Positions 1 through 10,538 are shown, counted from the first letter of the stretch. The stretch is 64,000 bases of DNA from Burkholderiales bacterium (GCA_026399835.1 JAPLQE010000069.1:81335-145334), one strand, 5' to 3'. Program-made: numbers and translations. The notes: generated by a model not told the origin, from the letters alone.

Positions 1-2049
<2,049 letters not shown>

Positions 2050-2067
2050 GGATCGATGCTTGAACGG

Positions 2068-2120
2068 GTGCCCGCCTCGGCGGGCACACGACGGCCCGCC
2101 CTTCGAGGCGGGCTTTTTTT
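2068..2120 (+). terminator. Rho-independent terminator after clpA
   Basis: Two hairpins follow the clpA stop. The first (2068-2087) pairs GTGCCCGCC with GGCGGGCAC. The second (2094-2113) pairs GCCCGCC with GGCGGGC and runs straight into eight T's (2113-2120), which is the classical intrinsic terminator form on the + strand. The next gene (minus strand, ending at 2176) is convergent. Confidence 0.9.
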
Positions 2121-2175
2121 TGGGTCGTCGCGGACGGGCTGCGATGCCGAGGGGAGGCTGCCGGCCCTGCAGCGA

Positions 2176-3648
2176 TCAGGCGGCGGGCAGCAGCATCCAG
2201 AAGGTCGCACCGCGGCTCGGCGCGCTCTCGAGCCCGACGCGCCCGCCATGCAGCTCGGCGACGCGCTTGACGATCGCCAGGCCGAGGCCCGAGCTGCCGC
2301 GCTGCTCCCGGTGCTTGCTGCCCTGGTAGAAGCGGTTGAAGACGCGGCCCTGGTCTTCGGCGGCCACGCCGGGGCCGCTGTCGGCGACCTCGACCCGCAG
2401 CCCCTCGCTGCCGGTGCCCACCCGAAGCTCGATCGTGCCTCCGGGCGGCGTCACGCGGATCGCGTTGTCCAGGAGGTTGCCGAGCGCACGTTCGATGAGA
2501 CCGGCGTCGACGCGGGCGAGCGGCAGCCCATCGGGGTAGGTGACCCGCAGCTGCACGCCAGCCTCGTCGGCCCGGATGCCATAGCGCTGGGCGAGGTCGT
2601 CGGCGAGCTCGCCCAGCGCGATCGGCTCGCGCTCGATCCGCAGCTCCGGGTTGTCGAGCTTGGCGAGTTCGTTGAGCGCATCGGTGAGCCGCCGCAGGTG
2701 ATGGGCGTTGTTCACCGCCGCGTCGATGAAGCGCTCGCGCGACTCGCGGTCCAGCGTGTCGGCCTTGAGCCGGATCGTCTCGAGCTGGCCGATCAGCGCG
2801 GTGAGCGGCGTGCGCAGGTCGTGCGACACGTTGGCGACCATCTCGCGCCGGTGGGCGTCGGTCTGCGTGACGCGGTCCATCTCCAGGCGCAGGCGCTCGA
2901 GTGTCTCGCGGAAGGTCCGTGACAGGCGCCCGATCTCGTCGTTGCGGTCGCGGAACGGGAACTCGGACTCGCACAGCGGCGCCGAGAAGCCGCCGCTGCG
3001 CACGCGCTCGGCGGCGCGCGTCAGCGCGGTGAGCGGCCGGGTCAGCAGCGCGATCATCGCGACGGTCAGCGCCACGCCGATCGCCAACGTCAGCAGGGCC
3101 ACCTTGACCGCGGTCTGGATCGCATAGCTCTTGAGCAGTTCGGGCGTCTGCGTGCCGATGTCGGCGGCGCGGGCCACGACGTACAGCCAGCCGAGCTCCT
3201 TGCCGTCCCGCATCAGCGGGCGGGCGGCCACGATGCACGCCTTGTTCAGGTGGTCCGGGTCCATGCCGTCGATCGGCATCGACGCGTCGCGCGCCAGCGA
3301 GTCGCGGACCCGGGCGAGGTCGACCTGCCAGTTGCTCCAGAAGAGGCGATGTTCGCCCGAGGTCGCCAGCACGCGACCCTTCGGGTCGAGCAGGTACATG
3401 CCGGTGTTCGGCGAGAACACGGTGTAGGCCGCGAGCTTGTCGGAGAACGCGTCCGGATCGCGCTCGTAGCTCTCCCAGAGGTCCGGGTACATCTCGACCA
3501 CGCGGTCGATGAACGCGCGGCTCTGCGAGTAGACGACGTCGGTGTAGTAGCTGCGCACCGACATGTGCATCACCGCGGCGAGCACGATCGCGGTCAGCAG
3601 GCCGGCGCCTGCGACCAGCATCAGCACCCGCGCGCGGAGGGAGTTCAT
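2176..3648 (-). CDS. Two-component sensor histidine kinase (HAMP-HisKA-HATPase)
   Basis: This 490-residue inner-membrane kinase has a transmembrane helix at about residues 9-28, a periplasmic sensor region to about 178, a second helix (about 180-203), a HAMP linker, and the HisKA dimerisation helix with the phospho-acceptor His at about 276 (VSHDLRTP). A HATPase domain follows, with an N box (NLLDNAIR), a DSGPGV G1 box and a GLGLAIV G2 box. GAGGAG precedes the ATG. Its start overlaps the stop of the upstream response regulator gene (ATGA at 3645-3648), so the two are translated together and form a pair. The signal sensed cannot be read from the sequence. Confidence 0.93.
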   Translation of the reverse strand: MNSLRARVLMLVAGAGLLTAIVLAAVMHMSVRSYYTDVVYSQSRAFIDRVVEMYPDLWESYERDPDAFSDKLAAYTVFSPNTGMYLLDPKGRVLATSGEHRLFWSNWQVDLARVRDSLARDASMPIDGMDPDHLNKACIVAARPLMRDGKELGWLYVVARAADIGTQTPELLKSYAIQTAVKVALLTLAIGVALTVAMIALLTRPLTALTRAAERVRSGGFSAPLCESEFPFRDRNDEIGRLSRTFRETLERLRLEMDRVTQTDAHRREMVANVSHDLRTPLTALIGQLETIRLKADTLDRESRERFIDAAVNNAHHLRRLTDALNELAKLDNPELRIEREPIALGELADDLAQRYGIRADEAGVQLRVTYPDGLPLARVDAGLIERALGNLLDNAIRVTPPGGTIELRVGTGSEGLRVEVADSGPGVAAEDQGRVFNRFYQGSKHREQRGSSGLGLAIVKRVAELHGGRVGLESAPSRGATFWMLLPAA

Positions 3649-4346
3649 CGCTCCTCGGTGAACCGGTAGCCCACCCCGCGCACGGTCAGCACGTAGCGGG
3701 GGTTGGCAGGGTCGGCCTCGAGCTTGGAGCGCAGTCGGTTGATGTGGGTGTTGACGTTGTGCTCGTAGCCTTCGTAGGTGGTCCCCCAGACCGCGTCGAG
3801 CAGCTGCACCCGGGTGAACACCCGCCCCGGATGCCGGGCGAGATGCGCGAGCAGGTCGAATTCCTTGGAGGTCAGCGGCAGCGACCGGCCCGCCAGCTTC
3901 ACGTCGCGGCTCGCGCAGTCGACCACGAGCTCGCCCGCGGTGATCCGCTCGACACTGGCCTCGGCCGGCTGGCGTGCCATGTCGCGGCGGCGGAGCATCG
4001 CCTTGACGCGCGCCTGCAGCTCGGGGATCGAGAAGGGCTTGGTCAGGTAATCGTCCGCGCCGAGCTCCAGGCCCAGCACGCGGTCGATCTCGGTCGAGCG
4101 CGCCGTCAGCATCAGCACCGGCGTCGCGTTGCGCTCCATGCGCAGCGTGCGGACCACGTCGAGCCCGTCTCGGCCGGGCAGCATCACGTCGAGCACGATC
4201 ATCGCGTAATCGCCGCTCTGGGCGGCCTTGAGCCCGGCGTTGCCGTCATGCACGCAATCGACGCGGTGACCGAGGTCGCGCACATGCATCGCGATGAGAT
4301 CCGCGATGTCCTTCTGATCCTCGACCACCAGTATCCGGTGTTCCAT
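3645..4346 (-). CDS. OmpR/PhoB-family response regulator
   Basis: This 233-residue transcription factor has an N-terminal receiver domain, with acidic residues VVEDQ near residue 10, phospho-acceptor Asp53 in VLDVMLP and the conserved Lys in LTKPF. The C-terminal winged helix is of OmpR type (about 135-230, with SKEFDLL and the recognition-helix region VNTHINRLRSKLE). The start chosen (MEHRIL at 4346) begins the receiver fold exactly and has GGAGA just upstream; the frame also runs on to an upstream ATG at 4391, which would add 15 unstructured residues. The gene is first in an operon with the histidine kinase at 2176-3648, its likely partner. Confidence 0.94.
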   Translation of the reverse strand: MEHRILVVEDQKDIADLIAMHVRDLGHRVDCVHDGNAGLKAAQSGDYAMIVLDVMLPGRDGLDVVRTLRMERNATPVLMLTARSTEIDRVLGLELGADDYLTKPFSIPELQARVKAMLRRRDMARQPAEASVERITAGELVVDCASRDVKLAGRSLPLTSKEFDLLAHLARHPGRVFTRVQLLDAVWGTTYEGYEHNVNTHINRLRSKLEADPANPRYVLTVRGVGYRFTEER

Positions 4347-4566
4347 CGTCTCTCCGGGAGCGAGAAGCAGTGTGCGCGCCGCGCATCGCACCCTGCTCGC
4401 GGCAGGATATCAAAACGGTCACGCCGGGACGGCGACGCCGGGGCGCGATGCGGCGAGACAAAAAAGAGATCCGCGCGCGATGGCCACGCCATGCGGGGTC
4501 GGCACAGTCCAGCCTCATGGGATCGACATCGTCCGGTCCCTCACCCGACCCCACCCGGAGTCCGAC

Positions 4567-5133
4567 ATGTCCGCCGCTCTCGCCCTCGACCCGACCGTCG
4601 ACCTCGCCGTGCACCGCGGAGCGATGCTGCGCTTCGCGCGACGCCGCATCCGCGACGAGGCCCTTGCAGAGGATACCGTCCAGGATGCGCTGCTGGCCGC
4701 CCTGAGCGCCCGGCACAGCTTCCAGGGGCAGTCCGCGGTCCGCACCTGGCTGATCGGCATCCTGAACCACAAGATCCAGGACGCGTTCCGTCGCGAGACC
4801 CGCTACGTCAAGCTCGACGCGGTGGCGGACGACGGTCAGGACGCGGCCGACGATCGGCTCGAGCGCGCGGCCTCGATGCAGCCTACGACCGCCGACGACG
4901 ACGATCCGATGCAGGAGGTGGCGCGCCGCCGGATGCATGCGGCGCTCGTCCAGGAAGTGGAGCGATTGCCCGAGGGCCTGCGTTCGGTCTTCATGATGCA
5001 GGCCATCGAAGGGGTCGCGACCCCGGAGGTCTGCGAGACGCTGAAGATCACCGAGGCCAACGTCTGGGTCCGGCTGCACCGAGCGCGCAAGCGCCTGGCC
5101 GGGCGCCTCGTCGAGCATCTCGAGCCGGCCTGA
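4567..5133 (+). CDS. ECF-type RNA polymerase sigma factor (sigma-70 family)
   Basis: This 188-residue sigma factor has region 2 (about residues 15-75; EDTVQDALLAAL, then TWLIGILNHKIQD) for core binding and -10 recognition. Region 4 lies at about 130-180 (RLPEGLRSVF, then a helix-turn-helix ending WVRLHRARKRL) for -35 recognition. An Asp-rich linker joins them. The start MSAALALD at 4567 is preferred because GGAG lies seven bases before it; the frame is open further upstream but that part is low-complexity. No anti-sigma or zinc-finger gene follows directly, which is unusual for this class. A G/C-rich hairpin without a T run follows (5142-5165). Confidence 0.88.
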   Translation: MSAALALDPTVDLAVHRGAMLRFARRRIRDEALAEDTVQDALLAALSARHSFQGQSAVRTWLIGILNHKIQDAFRRETRYVKLDAVADDGQDAADDRLERAASMQPTTADDDDPMQEVARRRMHAALVQEVERLPEGLRSVFMMQAIEGVATPEVCETLKITEANVWVRLHRARKRLAGRLVEHLEPA

Positions 5134-5141
5134 GGCGGGGG

Positions 5142-5165
5142 GCGGGGCGGCGCATGCCGCCCCGC
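5142..5165 (+). other. Perfect 10-bp stem-loop downstream of the sigma factor gene
   Basis: GCGGGGCGGC at 5142-5151 pairs perfectly with GCCGCCCCGC at 5156-5165 across a GCAT loop. No T run follows, so it is a likely mRNA 3' stabiliser or a Rho-linked end rather than a proven terminator. Otherwise the roughly 200 bases between 5134 and 5334 hold nothing I recognise. Confidence 0.55.
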
Positions 5166-5334
5166 TGCCGGACGTGCTGCAACCGCCGCGCGACACGATG
5201 CGGAATCGTTCGGCACCGCCACCACACACGTGCTGCAGCACGGAACCGCCCATCGGCATGGCCGCGCCTGCCATCCGTAGTGCCTAAGTCGCCGTGGGGG
5301 GGCGAGTCGAAGATGAGCCAATACCTCGACTTCG

Positions 5335-6075
5335 ATGGCCGTTCCCCTCATGCACGCACTCGAAGCCGGTCAACTGAACCGGCTCCTTCGCGACCTCGAG
5401 CTCACTGCGCCGGTGGCGATCCGACGCGCCGCGCCGCAGGCAGAGCAGCACCTGTGGCTGCTGATCCGCCTGCGGGAGACGGACGTCGGCACCGATGCGA
5501 CCTTCCAGCAGCGCCTGGCCCGTCACATCGGGCTGCGGGGCAAGCTGCGGGCGCGCAAGCAGTCGCTCTTCGATGTGCTGCAGGACATCAAATCGCTCGA
5601 GCGCCCGGCTTTCGAGGACGTGCTGTTGCGCGTCAGCGAGCTGACCGGGCAGATCGAGAAGTCCGTGGCGTCCTCGCTGCTGTCGCTGCTCGACCCCGAG
5701 CAGCCGTCCATCGACCGCGATCTGCGCGAACTGCTGCCGCGCTACGGCTTCCCGGTGCTGGCCGAGGCGCCGATGTTCGACGAATGCGTGGCCTGGCACC
5801 GCAGGCTGAGCGGCCTGTTCGAGCAGGTGACCGCGTCGACGCGCTGGGCGTCGATCTCGGGGCGTCTGGACGGCGGCCTGCCGACCGCGACCGGCGCGGT
5901 GCTGACCGAGGTGCGAAAGCTGAACCTGCACCTGAGCCATTCGCGGCGCGTGGTCGCGCTGATGCCCACGCTCGAGCCGGTGAACCGGATCGTCCGCCGA
6001 CTGCCGGCAGCGGTCGCGGTGACCGCCGAGCCGGCCGGCATCCGCGCCAGCGGCCGGCTGCACCTGTGCCGCTGA
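5335..6075 (+). CDS. Protein of unknown function (246 aa)
   Basis: I do not recognise this protein with certainty. It is predicted to be soluble and largely helical, with no signal peptide and no membrane segment. The region SSLLSLLDPEQPSIDRDLR (about residues 117-136) followed by an aromatic segment vaguely resembles helical proteins related to DNA-glycosylase folds, but the match is too weak for a function. Codon use matches its GC-rich neighbours and the frame is the only long one with protein-like composition here, so it is probably real. The start is uncertain between 5335 and 5350; neither has a clear ribosome binding site, and an in-frame stop at 5314 limits extension. It stands alone between the sigma factor gene and the convergent argF. 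Confidence 0.6.
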   Translation: MAVPLMHALEAGQLNRLLRDLELTAPVAIRRAAPQAEQHLWLLIRLRETDVGTDATFQQRLARHIGLRGKLRARKQSLFDVLQDIKSLERPAFEDVLLRVSELTGQIEKSVASSLLSLLDPEQPSIDRDLRELLPRYGFPVLAEAPMFDECVAWHRRLSGLFEQVTASTRWASISGRLDGGLPTATGAVLTEVRKLNLHLSHSRRVVALMPTLEPVNRIVRRLPAAVAVTAEPAGIRASGRLHLCR

Positions 6076-6146
6076 GGGCGGGCAGGGCGTCAGCCCCCTG
6101 ATCCGGCGCCGTCGAGGCGTCGGGCTGCCGCTCCCGCCGGCGCCAT

Positions 6147-7079
6147 TCAGGCGTCGGCCACGGTCCCCAGCAGCAGGTACTCCATCAGGGCCTTCTGCAC
6201 ATGGAGCCGGTTCTCGGCCTCGTCCCAGACCACCGACTGCGGTCCGTCCATCACCTCGGCAGACACCTCCTCGCCGCGGTGGGCCGGCAGGCAGTGCATG
6301 AAGAGCGCGTCCGGCCGCGCCTGACGCATCATGTCCGAATCGACCTGCCAGTCCGCGAAGGCCGCCAGCCGGTCGCGGCTCTCGTCCTCGAAGCCCATGC
6401 TCGTCCAGACGTCGGTGCTGACCAGGTCGGCACCGGCGCAGGCCAGCATCGGGTCGTCGAAGCACTCGAGGTGAGCCGCATCGCGCGGCGACACCCGTGA
6501 CGCGTCGATCCTGTAGCCGGGCGGCGTCGAGATCCGGATCCGGAAGTCCAGCAGCCCGGCGGCCTGGATCCAGGTGTAGGCCATGTTGTTCGCATCGCCG
6601 ATCCAGGCGACCGTGCGGCCCGCGATCGGGCCGCGCTGCTCGATGAACGTGTACACGTCCGCCAGCACCTGGCAGGGGTGGTACTCGTTCGTCAGGCCGT
6701 TGATCACCGACACCCGGGAGTGCGCGGCGAAGCGCTCGACGATCGACTGTTCGTAGGTCCTGATCATCACCAGGTCGCACATTCGCGAGATGACCTGCGC
6801 GGCGTCCTCGACCGGCTCGCCGCGCCCGAGCTGCGAGTCGCGCGTGTTCAGGTAGACGCCGGCCCCGCCGAGCTGGTGGATGCCGGCCTCGAAGGACAGT
6901 CGGGTACGTGTCGACTGCTTCTCGAAGATCATTACCAGCGTGCGGTCGGCCAGCGGGTGATGGGGCTGGTAGCGCTTGAAGCGGTCCTTGATCACGCGCG
7001 TGCGCGCGAACAGGTGCTCGATCTCGGCGCGCTCGAAGTCGACGAACTGCAGGAAGTGCCGGATGGGGAGGGTGCTCAT
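6147..7079 (-). CDS. argF: Ornithine carbamoyltransferase
   Basis: This enzyme makes citrulline from ornithine and carbamoyl phosphate in arginine biosynthesis. The 310-residue length is normal. It shows the carbamoyl-phosphate loop STRTR (about residues 56-60), the HPCQ segment (about 134-137) and the ornithine-binding HCLP motif (about residue 268). The gene lies 13 bases after the stop of argD on the same strand, so argD-argF form an arginine operon. It converges with the unknown gene ending at 6075. Confidence 0.96.
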   Translation of the reverse strand: MSTLPIRHFLQFVDFERAEIEHLFARTRVIKDRFKRYQPHHPLADRTLVMIFEKQSTRTRLSFEAGIHQLGGAGVYLNTRDSQLGRGEPVEDAAQVISRMCDLVMIRTYEQSIVERFAAHSRVSVINGLTNEYHPCQVLADVYTFIEQRGPIAGRTVAWIGDANNMAYTWIQAAGLLDFRIRISTPPGYRIDASRVSPRDAAHLECFDDPMLACAGADLVSTDVWTSMGFEDESRDRLAAFADWQVDSDMMRQARPDALFMHCLPAHRGEEVSAEVMDGPQSVVWDEAENRLHVQKALMEYLLLGTVADA

Positions 7080-7092
7080 CGTCGTCTGCCCG

Positions 7093-8289
7093 TCAGGTCT
7101 GAGCGACCGGGCGCGACGCGACGTCGCGCAGGATCGGTGCCAGCGTGGCGACTGCGAGCTCGGCTTGCTCGCGCGAGAGGATCAGTGGCGGGAGCAGCCG
7201 CACGACGCTGTCGGCGGTGACGTTGAGCACGAGACCAGCCTTCAGCGCGAGGCCTACGACCTCGCCGCAGGGGCGGTCGAGCTCGATGCCGATCATCAGG
7301 CCGGTGCCGCGCACCTCGCGAACGCCCGGCACCCCGGCGAGCTCCCGGCGCATGCCGCCCATGAGGACCTCACCCATCGCGGTCGCATGATCGAGCAGTC
7401 CGTCCTCCTCCATGACGTCGATGGTGACCAGGCCGGCCCGCATCGCGAGAGGGTTCCCGCCGAAGGTCGTGCCGTGGTTGCCCGGCTTGAACACCTCGGC
7501 GGCGGCGCCGTGCGCGACCACCGCGCCCACCGGGATGCCGGAGGAGACGCCCTTGGCCAGCGGCATCACGTCCGGACGGATGCCGGCCCACTGGTGGGCG
7601 AACCACTTGCCGGTGCGGCCGGTGCCGCACTGCACCTCGTCGACCATCATCAGCCAGCCGCGGGCGTCGCAGAGCGCCCGGACCTGACGCAAGTAGTCGG
7701 TGCGGGCGGGCTGGATGCCGCCTTCGCCCTGGATCGCCTCGAGGAACACCGCGACGACGTTGGGGCGTTCCGCGGCGATGCGGTTCAGCGCGTCGATGTC
7801 GTTGAGCGGCACGCGCACGAAGCCGGGGACCAGCGGCTCGAAGCCCTTCTGCACCTTGTCGTTGCCCGTCGCCGACAGCGTCGCCAGCGAGCGGCCGTGG
7901 AAGGCCTTCTCGTAGACCACGATCTCGGGCAGGTCGATGCCGCGGTCGTGGCCGTACTTGCGCGCGATCTTGATCGCCGCCTCGTTGGCCTCGAGCCCCG
8001 AGTTGCAGAAGAAGACGTTGGTCATCCCCGACAGGTCGACCAGCCGCTGGGCGAGCTGTCGGCGCAGCGGGATCTCGAACAGGTTCGAGGTGTGGATGAT
8101 CTTGGAGGCCTGGTCGGCGATCGCCGCGACCAGTCTCGGGTGGTTGTGCCCGAGGGTGTTGACCGCGATCCCGGCGAGCAGGTCGAGGTAGCGCCGACCG
8201 TCGGTATCGTAGAGCCACGCGCCGTCGCCTCGGTCGAACGCGACCGGCTGGGGGGCGTAGGTCGGCATCACGGGGCTGGCGGCGGTCAT
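7093..8289 (-). CDS. argD: Acetylornithine aminotransferase
   Basis: This is a class III PLP aminotransferase of 398 residues that converts N-acetylglutamate semialdehyde to N-acetylornithine, and often also acts on succinyl-diaminopimelate semialdehyde. The Schiff-base Lys is in PLAKGVSSG, the PLP-binding Asp in MMVDEVQCGTGRTG, and the N-terminal segment LDLLAGIAVNTLGHNHP is typical. The start at 8289 has GAAGGA ten bases upstream; the frame runs on upstream but is not protein-like. It leads the argD-argF operon and is divergent from the DUF3579 gene. Confidence 0.95.
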   Translation of the reverse strand: MTAASPVMPTYAPQPVAFDRGDGAWLYDTDGRRYLDLLAGIAVNTLGHNHPRLVAAIADQASKIIHTSNLFEIPLRRQLAQRLVDLSGMTNVFFCNSGLEANEAAIKIARKYGHDRGIDLPEIVVYEKAFHGRSLATLSATGNDKVQKGFEPLVPGFVRVPLNDIDALNRIAAERPNVVAVFLEAIQGEGGIQPARTDYLRQVRALCDARGWLMMVDEVQCGTGRTGKWFAHQWAGIRPDVMPLAKGVSSGIPVGAVVAHGAAAEVFKPGNHGTTFGGNPLAMRAGLVTIDVMEEDGLLDHATAMGEVLMGGMRRELAGVPGVREVRGTGLMIGIELDRPCGEVVGLALKAGLVLNVTADSVVRLLPPLILSREQAELAVATLAPILRDVASRPVAQT

Positions 8290-8330
8290 CGCGGTTCCTT
8301 CGCGGCAGGGCATCGAGCCTAAGGGGCTGA

Positions 8331-8417
8331 ATTCTAGGGGATTTCCGGCCGTCCGGCGAATCGTCGGCCGGGTTCGGCCGCGGTGCCGCCGCGGTGCCGC
8401 CGCGGTGCCGTTATACT
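8331..8417. promoter_or_regulatory. Divergent argD / DUF3579 promoter region with a triplicated 11-mer
   Basis: On the minus strand TAGAAT (8331-8336) is a candidate -10 box for argD. On the plus strand TATACT (8412-8417) is a good -10 box for the DUF3579 gene. Between them the 11-bp unit GCCGCGGTGCC is repeated three times head to tail (8377-8409), ending two bases before the plus-strand -10. No convincing -35 was found, so the repeats may be an activator or repressor site, or slippage. Confidence 0.5.
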
Positions 8418-8454
8418 TTCGTATTGCTTTCCGAACCGGCGCTCTGCCCGGCCG

Positions 8455-8799
8455 ATGTCGTCCGACACCCCGTCCCCGACCGTTGCCGCGACCGCCGTCG
8501 AACAGCTGCCGGCGACGCCTTTCCTGATCGTCGGCGTGACCTCCGCCGGTCGAGGCTTCCGGCCGAGCGACTGGGCGGACCGGCTCGCCGGGGTGATGGC
8601 CAGCTTCCAGCCCCCGGGCAGCGGCCCTCATTCGCACCTGCACTACTCCCCGTACGTCGTCCCCGGCCTGCACGGTGCCCACAAGTGCGTGCGGGTCGAC
8701 CCCGCGATTTCCGAGGTCGAGCCGATGGCGCTGGCCTTCCTGCTGAACTTCGCCCGGGACAACGACCTGCAGCTCGTCATCAGTTCTGGCGGTGCGTGA
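8455..8799 (+). CDS. DUF3579 domain-containing protein
   Basis: This is a 114-residue soluble protein of the betaproteobacterial DUF3579 family. Family features seen are the N-terminal FLIVGVTSAG, the FRPSDWADRL(A/C)GVM segment, YSPYV, the KCVRVDP strand and EPMALAFLLNFARDNDLQL near the C-terminus. The function is unknown. The start is set at MSSDTP because family similarity begins soon after; the frame is open upstream. It is divergent from argD and followed by the receiver-domain gene. Confidence 0.85.
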   Translation: MSSDTPSPTVAATAVEQLPATPFLIVGVTSAGRGFRPSDWADRLAGVMASFQPPGSGPHSHLHYSPYVVPGLHGAHKCVRVDPAISEVEPMALAFLLNFARDNDLQLVISSGGA

Positions 8800-8850
8800 A
8801 CTTCCTCGCGTAACGTCCTGCGCGACAAGGCGTTTTTTTGTTGGAACCGC

Positions 8851-8881
8851 TTGCACAGCGATGCGCTCAGCAGTTTAAAAT
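8851..8881 (+). promoter_or_regulatory. Candidate promoter for the receiver-domain gene
   Basis: TTGCAC (8851-8856) and TAAAAT (8876-8881) are separated by 19 bases, slightly longer than ideal for sigma-70, and lie 39 bases before the ATG at 8920. A weak hairpin plus T run (TCGCG/CGCGA, then seven T's, about 8812-8839) immediately upstream may end the DUF3579 transcript. Confidence 0.4.
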
Positions 8882-8919
8882 CTCGGTCGGACCCGACTTC
8901 GACCCGCCGACCCCCGCAG

Positions 8920-9828
8920 ATGCCTGGAACCCGCCACGAACGCCCCGCAGCCGACGCTTCGAAGAGGGCGCCTGCACCGCCGGCATCGGGCGGCGATGCG
9001 CCGCGTCCCGAGATCCGAGTCGCCGCGTTCGGGCTCGCCGAGCGCTTCCAGCGGATGCTCGAGATCGTGTTCCGGCACGCTCGCCACAACCCGTACCAGT
9101 TCGTGCTGTCGGTGTCGCGCGGGCCCGGCGACTATGACCTGGCGCTGGTCGACATGACCGCCAAGGGCGGGCCGGAGGTCGCGCAGACGCTGCGCCGGCT
9201 GCCGGAGAACCGCCCGATCGTCACCGTGGGCCGCCGCGAGGACCCGACGCGGGCCTGCGACGACCTGACCCTGCAGCGATTCGCGATCAACCTGCTGGGG
9301 GTGCTGAACCGGACGGTCGAGCGCACCGTGCTGCGCCCGGCCCGGCTCGGCGCCGCGGCGATCGCCCGCAGCGCCGCCGCCCTGATGGGCCAGCTGGACG
9401 CCGAGACCCTTCTCGGGCGCAAGGCGCGCGCGCTGCTGATCGACGAGAGCCCCGCGGTCCGCCGTCAGCTGTCGCTGGCGCTGCACCAGATGGGGCTCGA
9501 CTGCGAGGGCGTGGGCAGCGGCCGGGAGGCGCTCGACGTGATGGCGGTGCGCCGCTACGAGCTGGTGTTCCTCGAGGCCGATCTGCCCGACATGCCGGGA
9601 CTGCGGCTCGCCCGCGACATCAAGCGCGACCCGGCGCTGCGTGGCATGCCGGTCATCGTCCTGACCCGCCGCACCGGGCCGCTGGACATGCTGCGCGGCG
9701 CCTGGTCGCGCTGCGACAGCTACCTGGTGAAGCCGGTGACGCTGCAGACACTGCGCGAGACCGTGGCCCGCTGCCTGCGCAAGTCGCTCGCATCGACGGT
9801 CCGGGGCGGGGCGGTCGCGCCCGCCTGA
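8920..9828 (+). CDS. Response-regulator-like protein with a Glu-substituted receiver domain
   Basis: This 302-residue cytoplasmic protein has a C-terminal receiver fold (about residues 166-290): LLIDES supplies the acidic pair region, the switch Thr is in VLTRRTG and the conserved Lys in YLVKPVTL. At the phospho-acceptor position the sequence reads FLEADLPDMPG, so Glu219 replaces the usual Asp. That suggests a phospho-mimicking or non-phosphorylated receiver. The N-terminal half (about 40-150) resembles a decayed receiver-like fold without recognisable catalytic residues. There is no DNA-binding or output domain. The start at 8920 removes a Ser/Arg-rich upstream extension. It is convergent with efp. 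Confidence 0.8.
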   Translation: MPGTRHERPAADASKRAPAPPASGGDAPRPEIRVAAFGLAERFQRMLEIVFRHARHNPYQFVLSVSRGPGDYDLALVDMTAKGGPEVAQTLRRLPENRPIVTVGRREDPTRACDDLTLQRFAINLLGVLNRTVERTVLRPARLGAAAIARSAAALMGQLDAETLLGRKARALLIDESPAVRRQLSLALHQMGLDCEGVGSGREALDVMAVRRYELVFLEADLPDMPGLRLARDIKRDPALRGMPVIVLTRRTGPLDMLRGAWSRCDSYLVKPVTLQTLRETVARCLRKSLASTVRGGAVAPA

Positions 9829-9864
9829 GCCGGGCGCGCGCTGCGGCGCACCGCAGATGCAGAC

Positions 9865-9940
9865 GGGCGCCTCGGCGCCCGTCTCCACATCCCGGGCGCC
9901 TCGGCGCCCGTCTCCACATCCCGGGCGCCTCGGCGCCCGT
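9865..9940. repeat. Tandem 29-bp repeats, each with a perfect hairpin
   Basis: A 29-bp unit is present 2.6 times (9865-9893, 9894-9922, 9923-9940). Each copy starts with GGGCGCC-TC-GGCGCCC, a perfect hairpin, followed by GTCTCCACATCCC. The array lies between the convergent receiver gene and efp, so it could act as a bidirectional transcript end. It has no T run. Confidence 0.75.
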
Positions 9941-9977
9941 CGTCCGGTGCCCGCCTGCGCGGGTCACCGGGCAGCCC

Positions 9978-10538
9978 TCACTTCACGCGACTCTTGTACT
10001 CGCCGGTGCGGGTGTCGATCTCGATCTTGTCGCCGATGTCCACGAACGCCGGAACGGGCAGCTCGAAGCCGGTCGGCTTGATGCGCGCGGGCTTCATGAC
10101 CTTGCCCGAGGTGTCACCCTTGACCGCGGGTTCGGTGTACTCGACCTCGCGCACGACGCTGTTGGCCATCTCGAGCGAGATGGCGCGACCGTCGTAGAAC
10201 ACCACGTCGCAGGGCATGCCCTCGTCGATGTAGTTCAGCGCGTCGCCCATGCTCTCGGCCTCGACCTCGTACTGGTTGTACTCGGTGTCCATGAAGACAT
10301 GCATCGGGTCGGCGAAGTAGGAGTAGGTGCACTCCTTGCGGTCCAGCATCAGCACGTCGAACTTCTCGTCGGCCTTGTACACCGACTCGGTGTTCGACCC
10401 ATTGAGCAGGTTCTTGAGCTTCATCTTCACGACCGCGGAATTGCGGCCGGACTTGTTGTACTCGGCCTTCTGCACGACCATCGGCTCGGTGCCGATCATC
10501 ACGACGTTGCCGGTGCGCAGTTCCTGGGCGGTCTTCAT
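9978..10538 (-). CDS. efp: Elongation factor P (Arg32 type)
   Basis: EF-P binds stalled ribosomes and speeds peptide-bond formation at polyproline. The 186-residue length and the three beta-barrel domains are normal. The tip of the domain I loop reads YNKSGRNSA with Arg at residue 32, the position that is Lys in the EpmA/EpmB type. Arg32 is the site rhamnosylated by EarP, whose gene is the neighbour immediately upstream on the same strand (gap 31 bases). The pair therefore forms a modifier-target operon. Confidence 0.97.
   Translation of the reverse strand: MKTAQELRTGNVVMIGTEPMVVQKAEYNKSGRNSAVVKMKLKNLLNGSNTESVYKADEKFDVLMLDRKECTYSYFADPMHVFMDTEYNQYEVEAESMGDALNYIDEGMPCDVVFYDGRAISLEMANSVVREVEYTEPAVKGDTSGKVMKPARIKPTGFELPVPAFVDIGDKIEIDTRTGEYKSRVK

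Noticed and set aside
5313..6101. Alternative start at 5313 (MSQYLDF) after a G-rich ribosome-binding-like stretch
   Set aside because: That frame turns into Arg/Ala/Pro-rich shadow sequence; the frame from 5335 is the protein-like one.
9865..9940. Possible CRISPR array
   Set aside because: Repeats are directly joined with no unique spacers and no cas genes are nearby; the same holds for the 14-bp array at 40961-41058.
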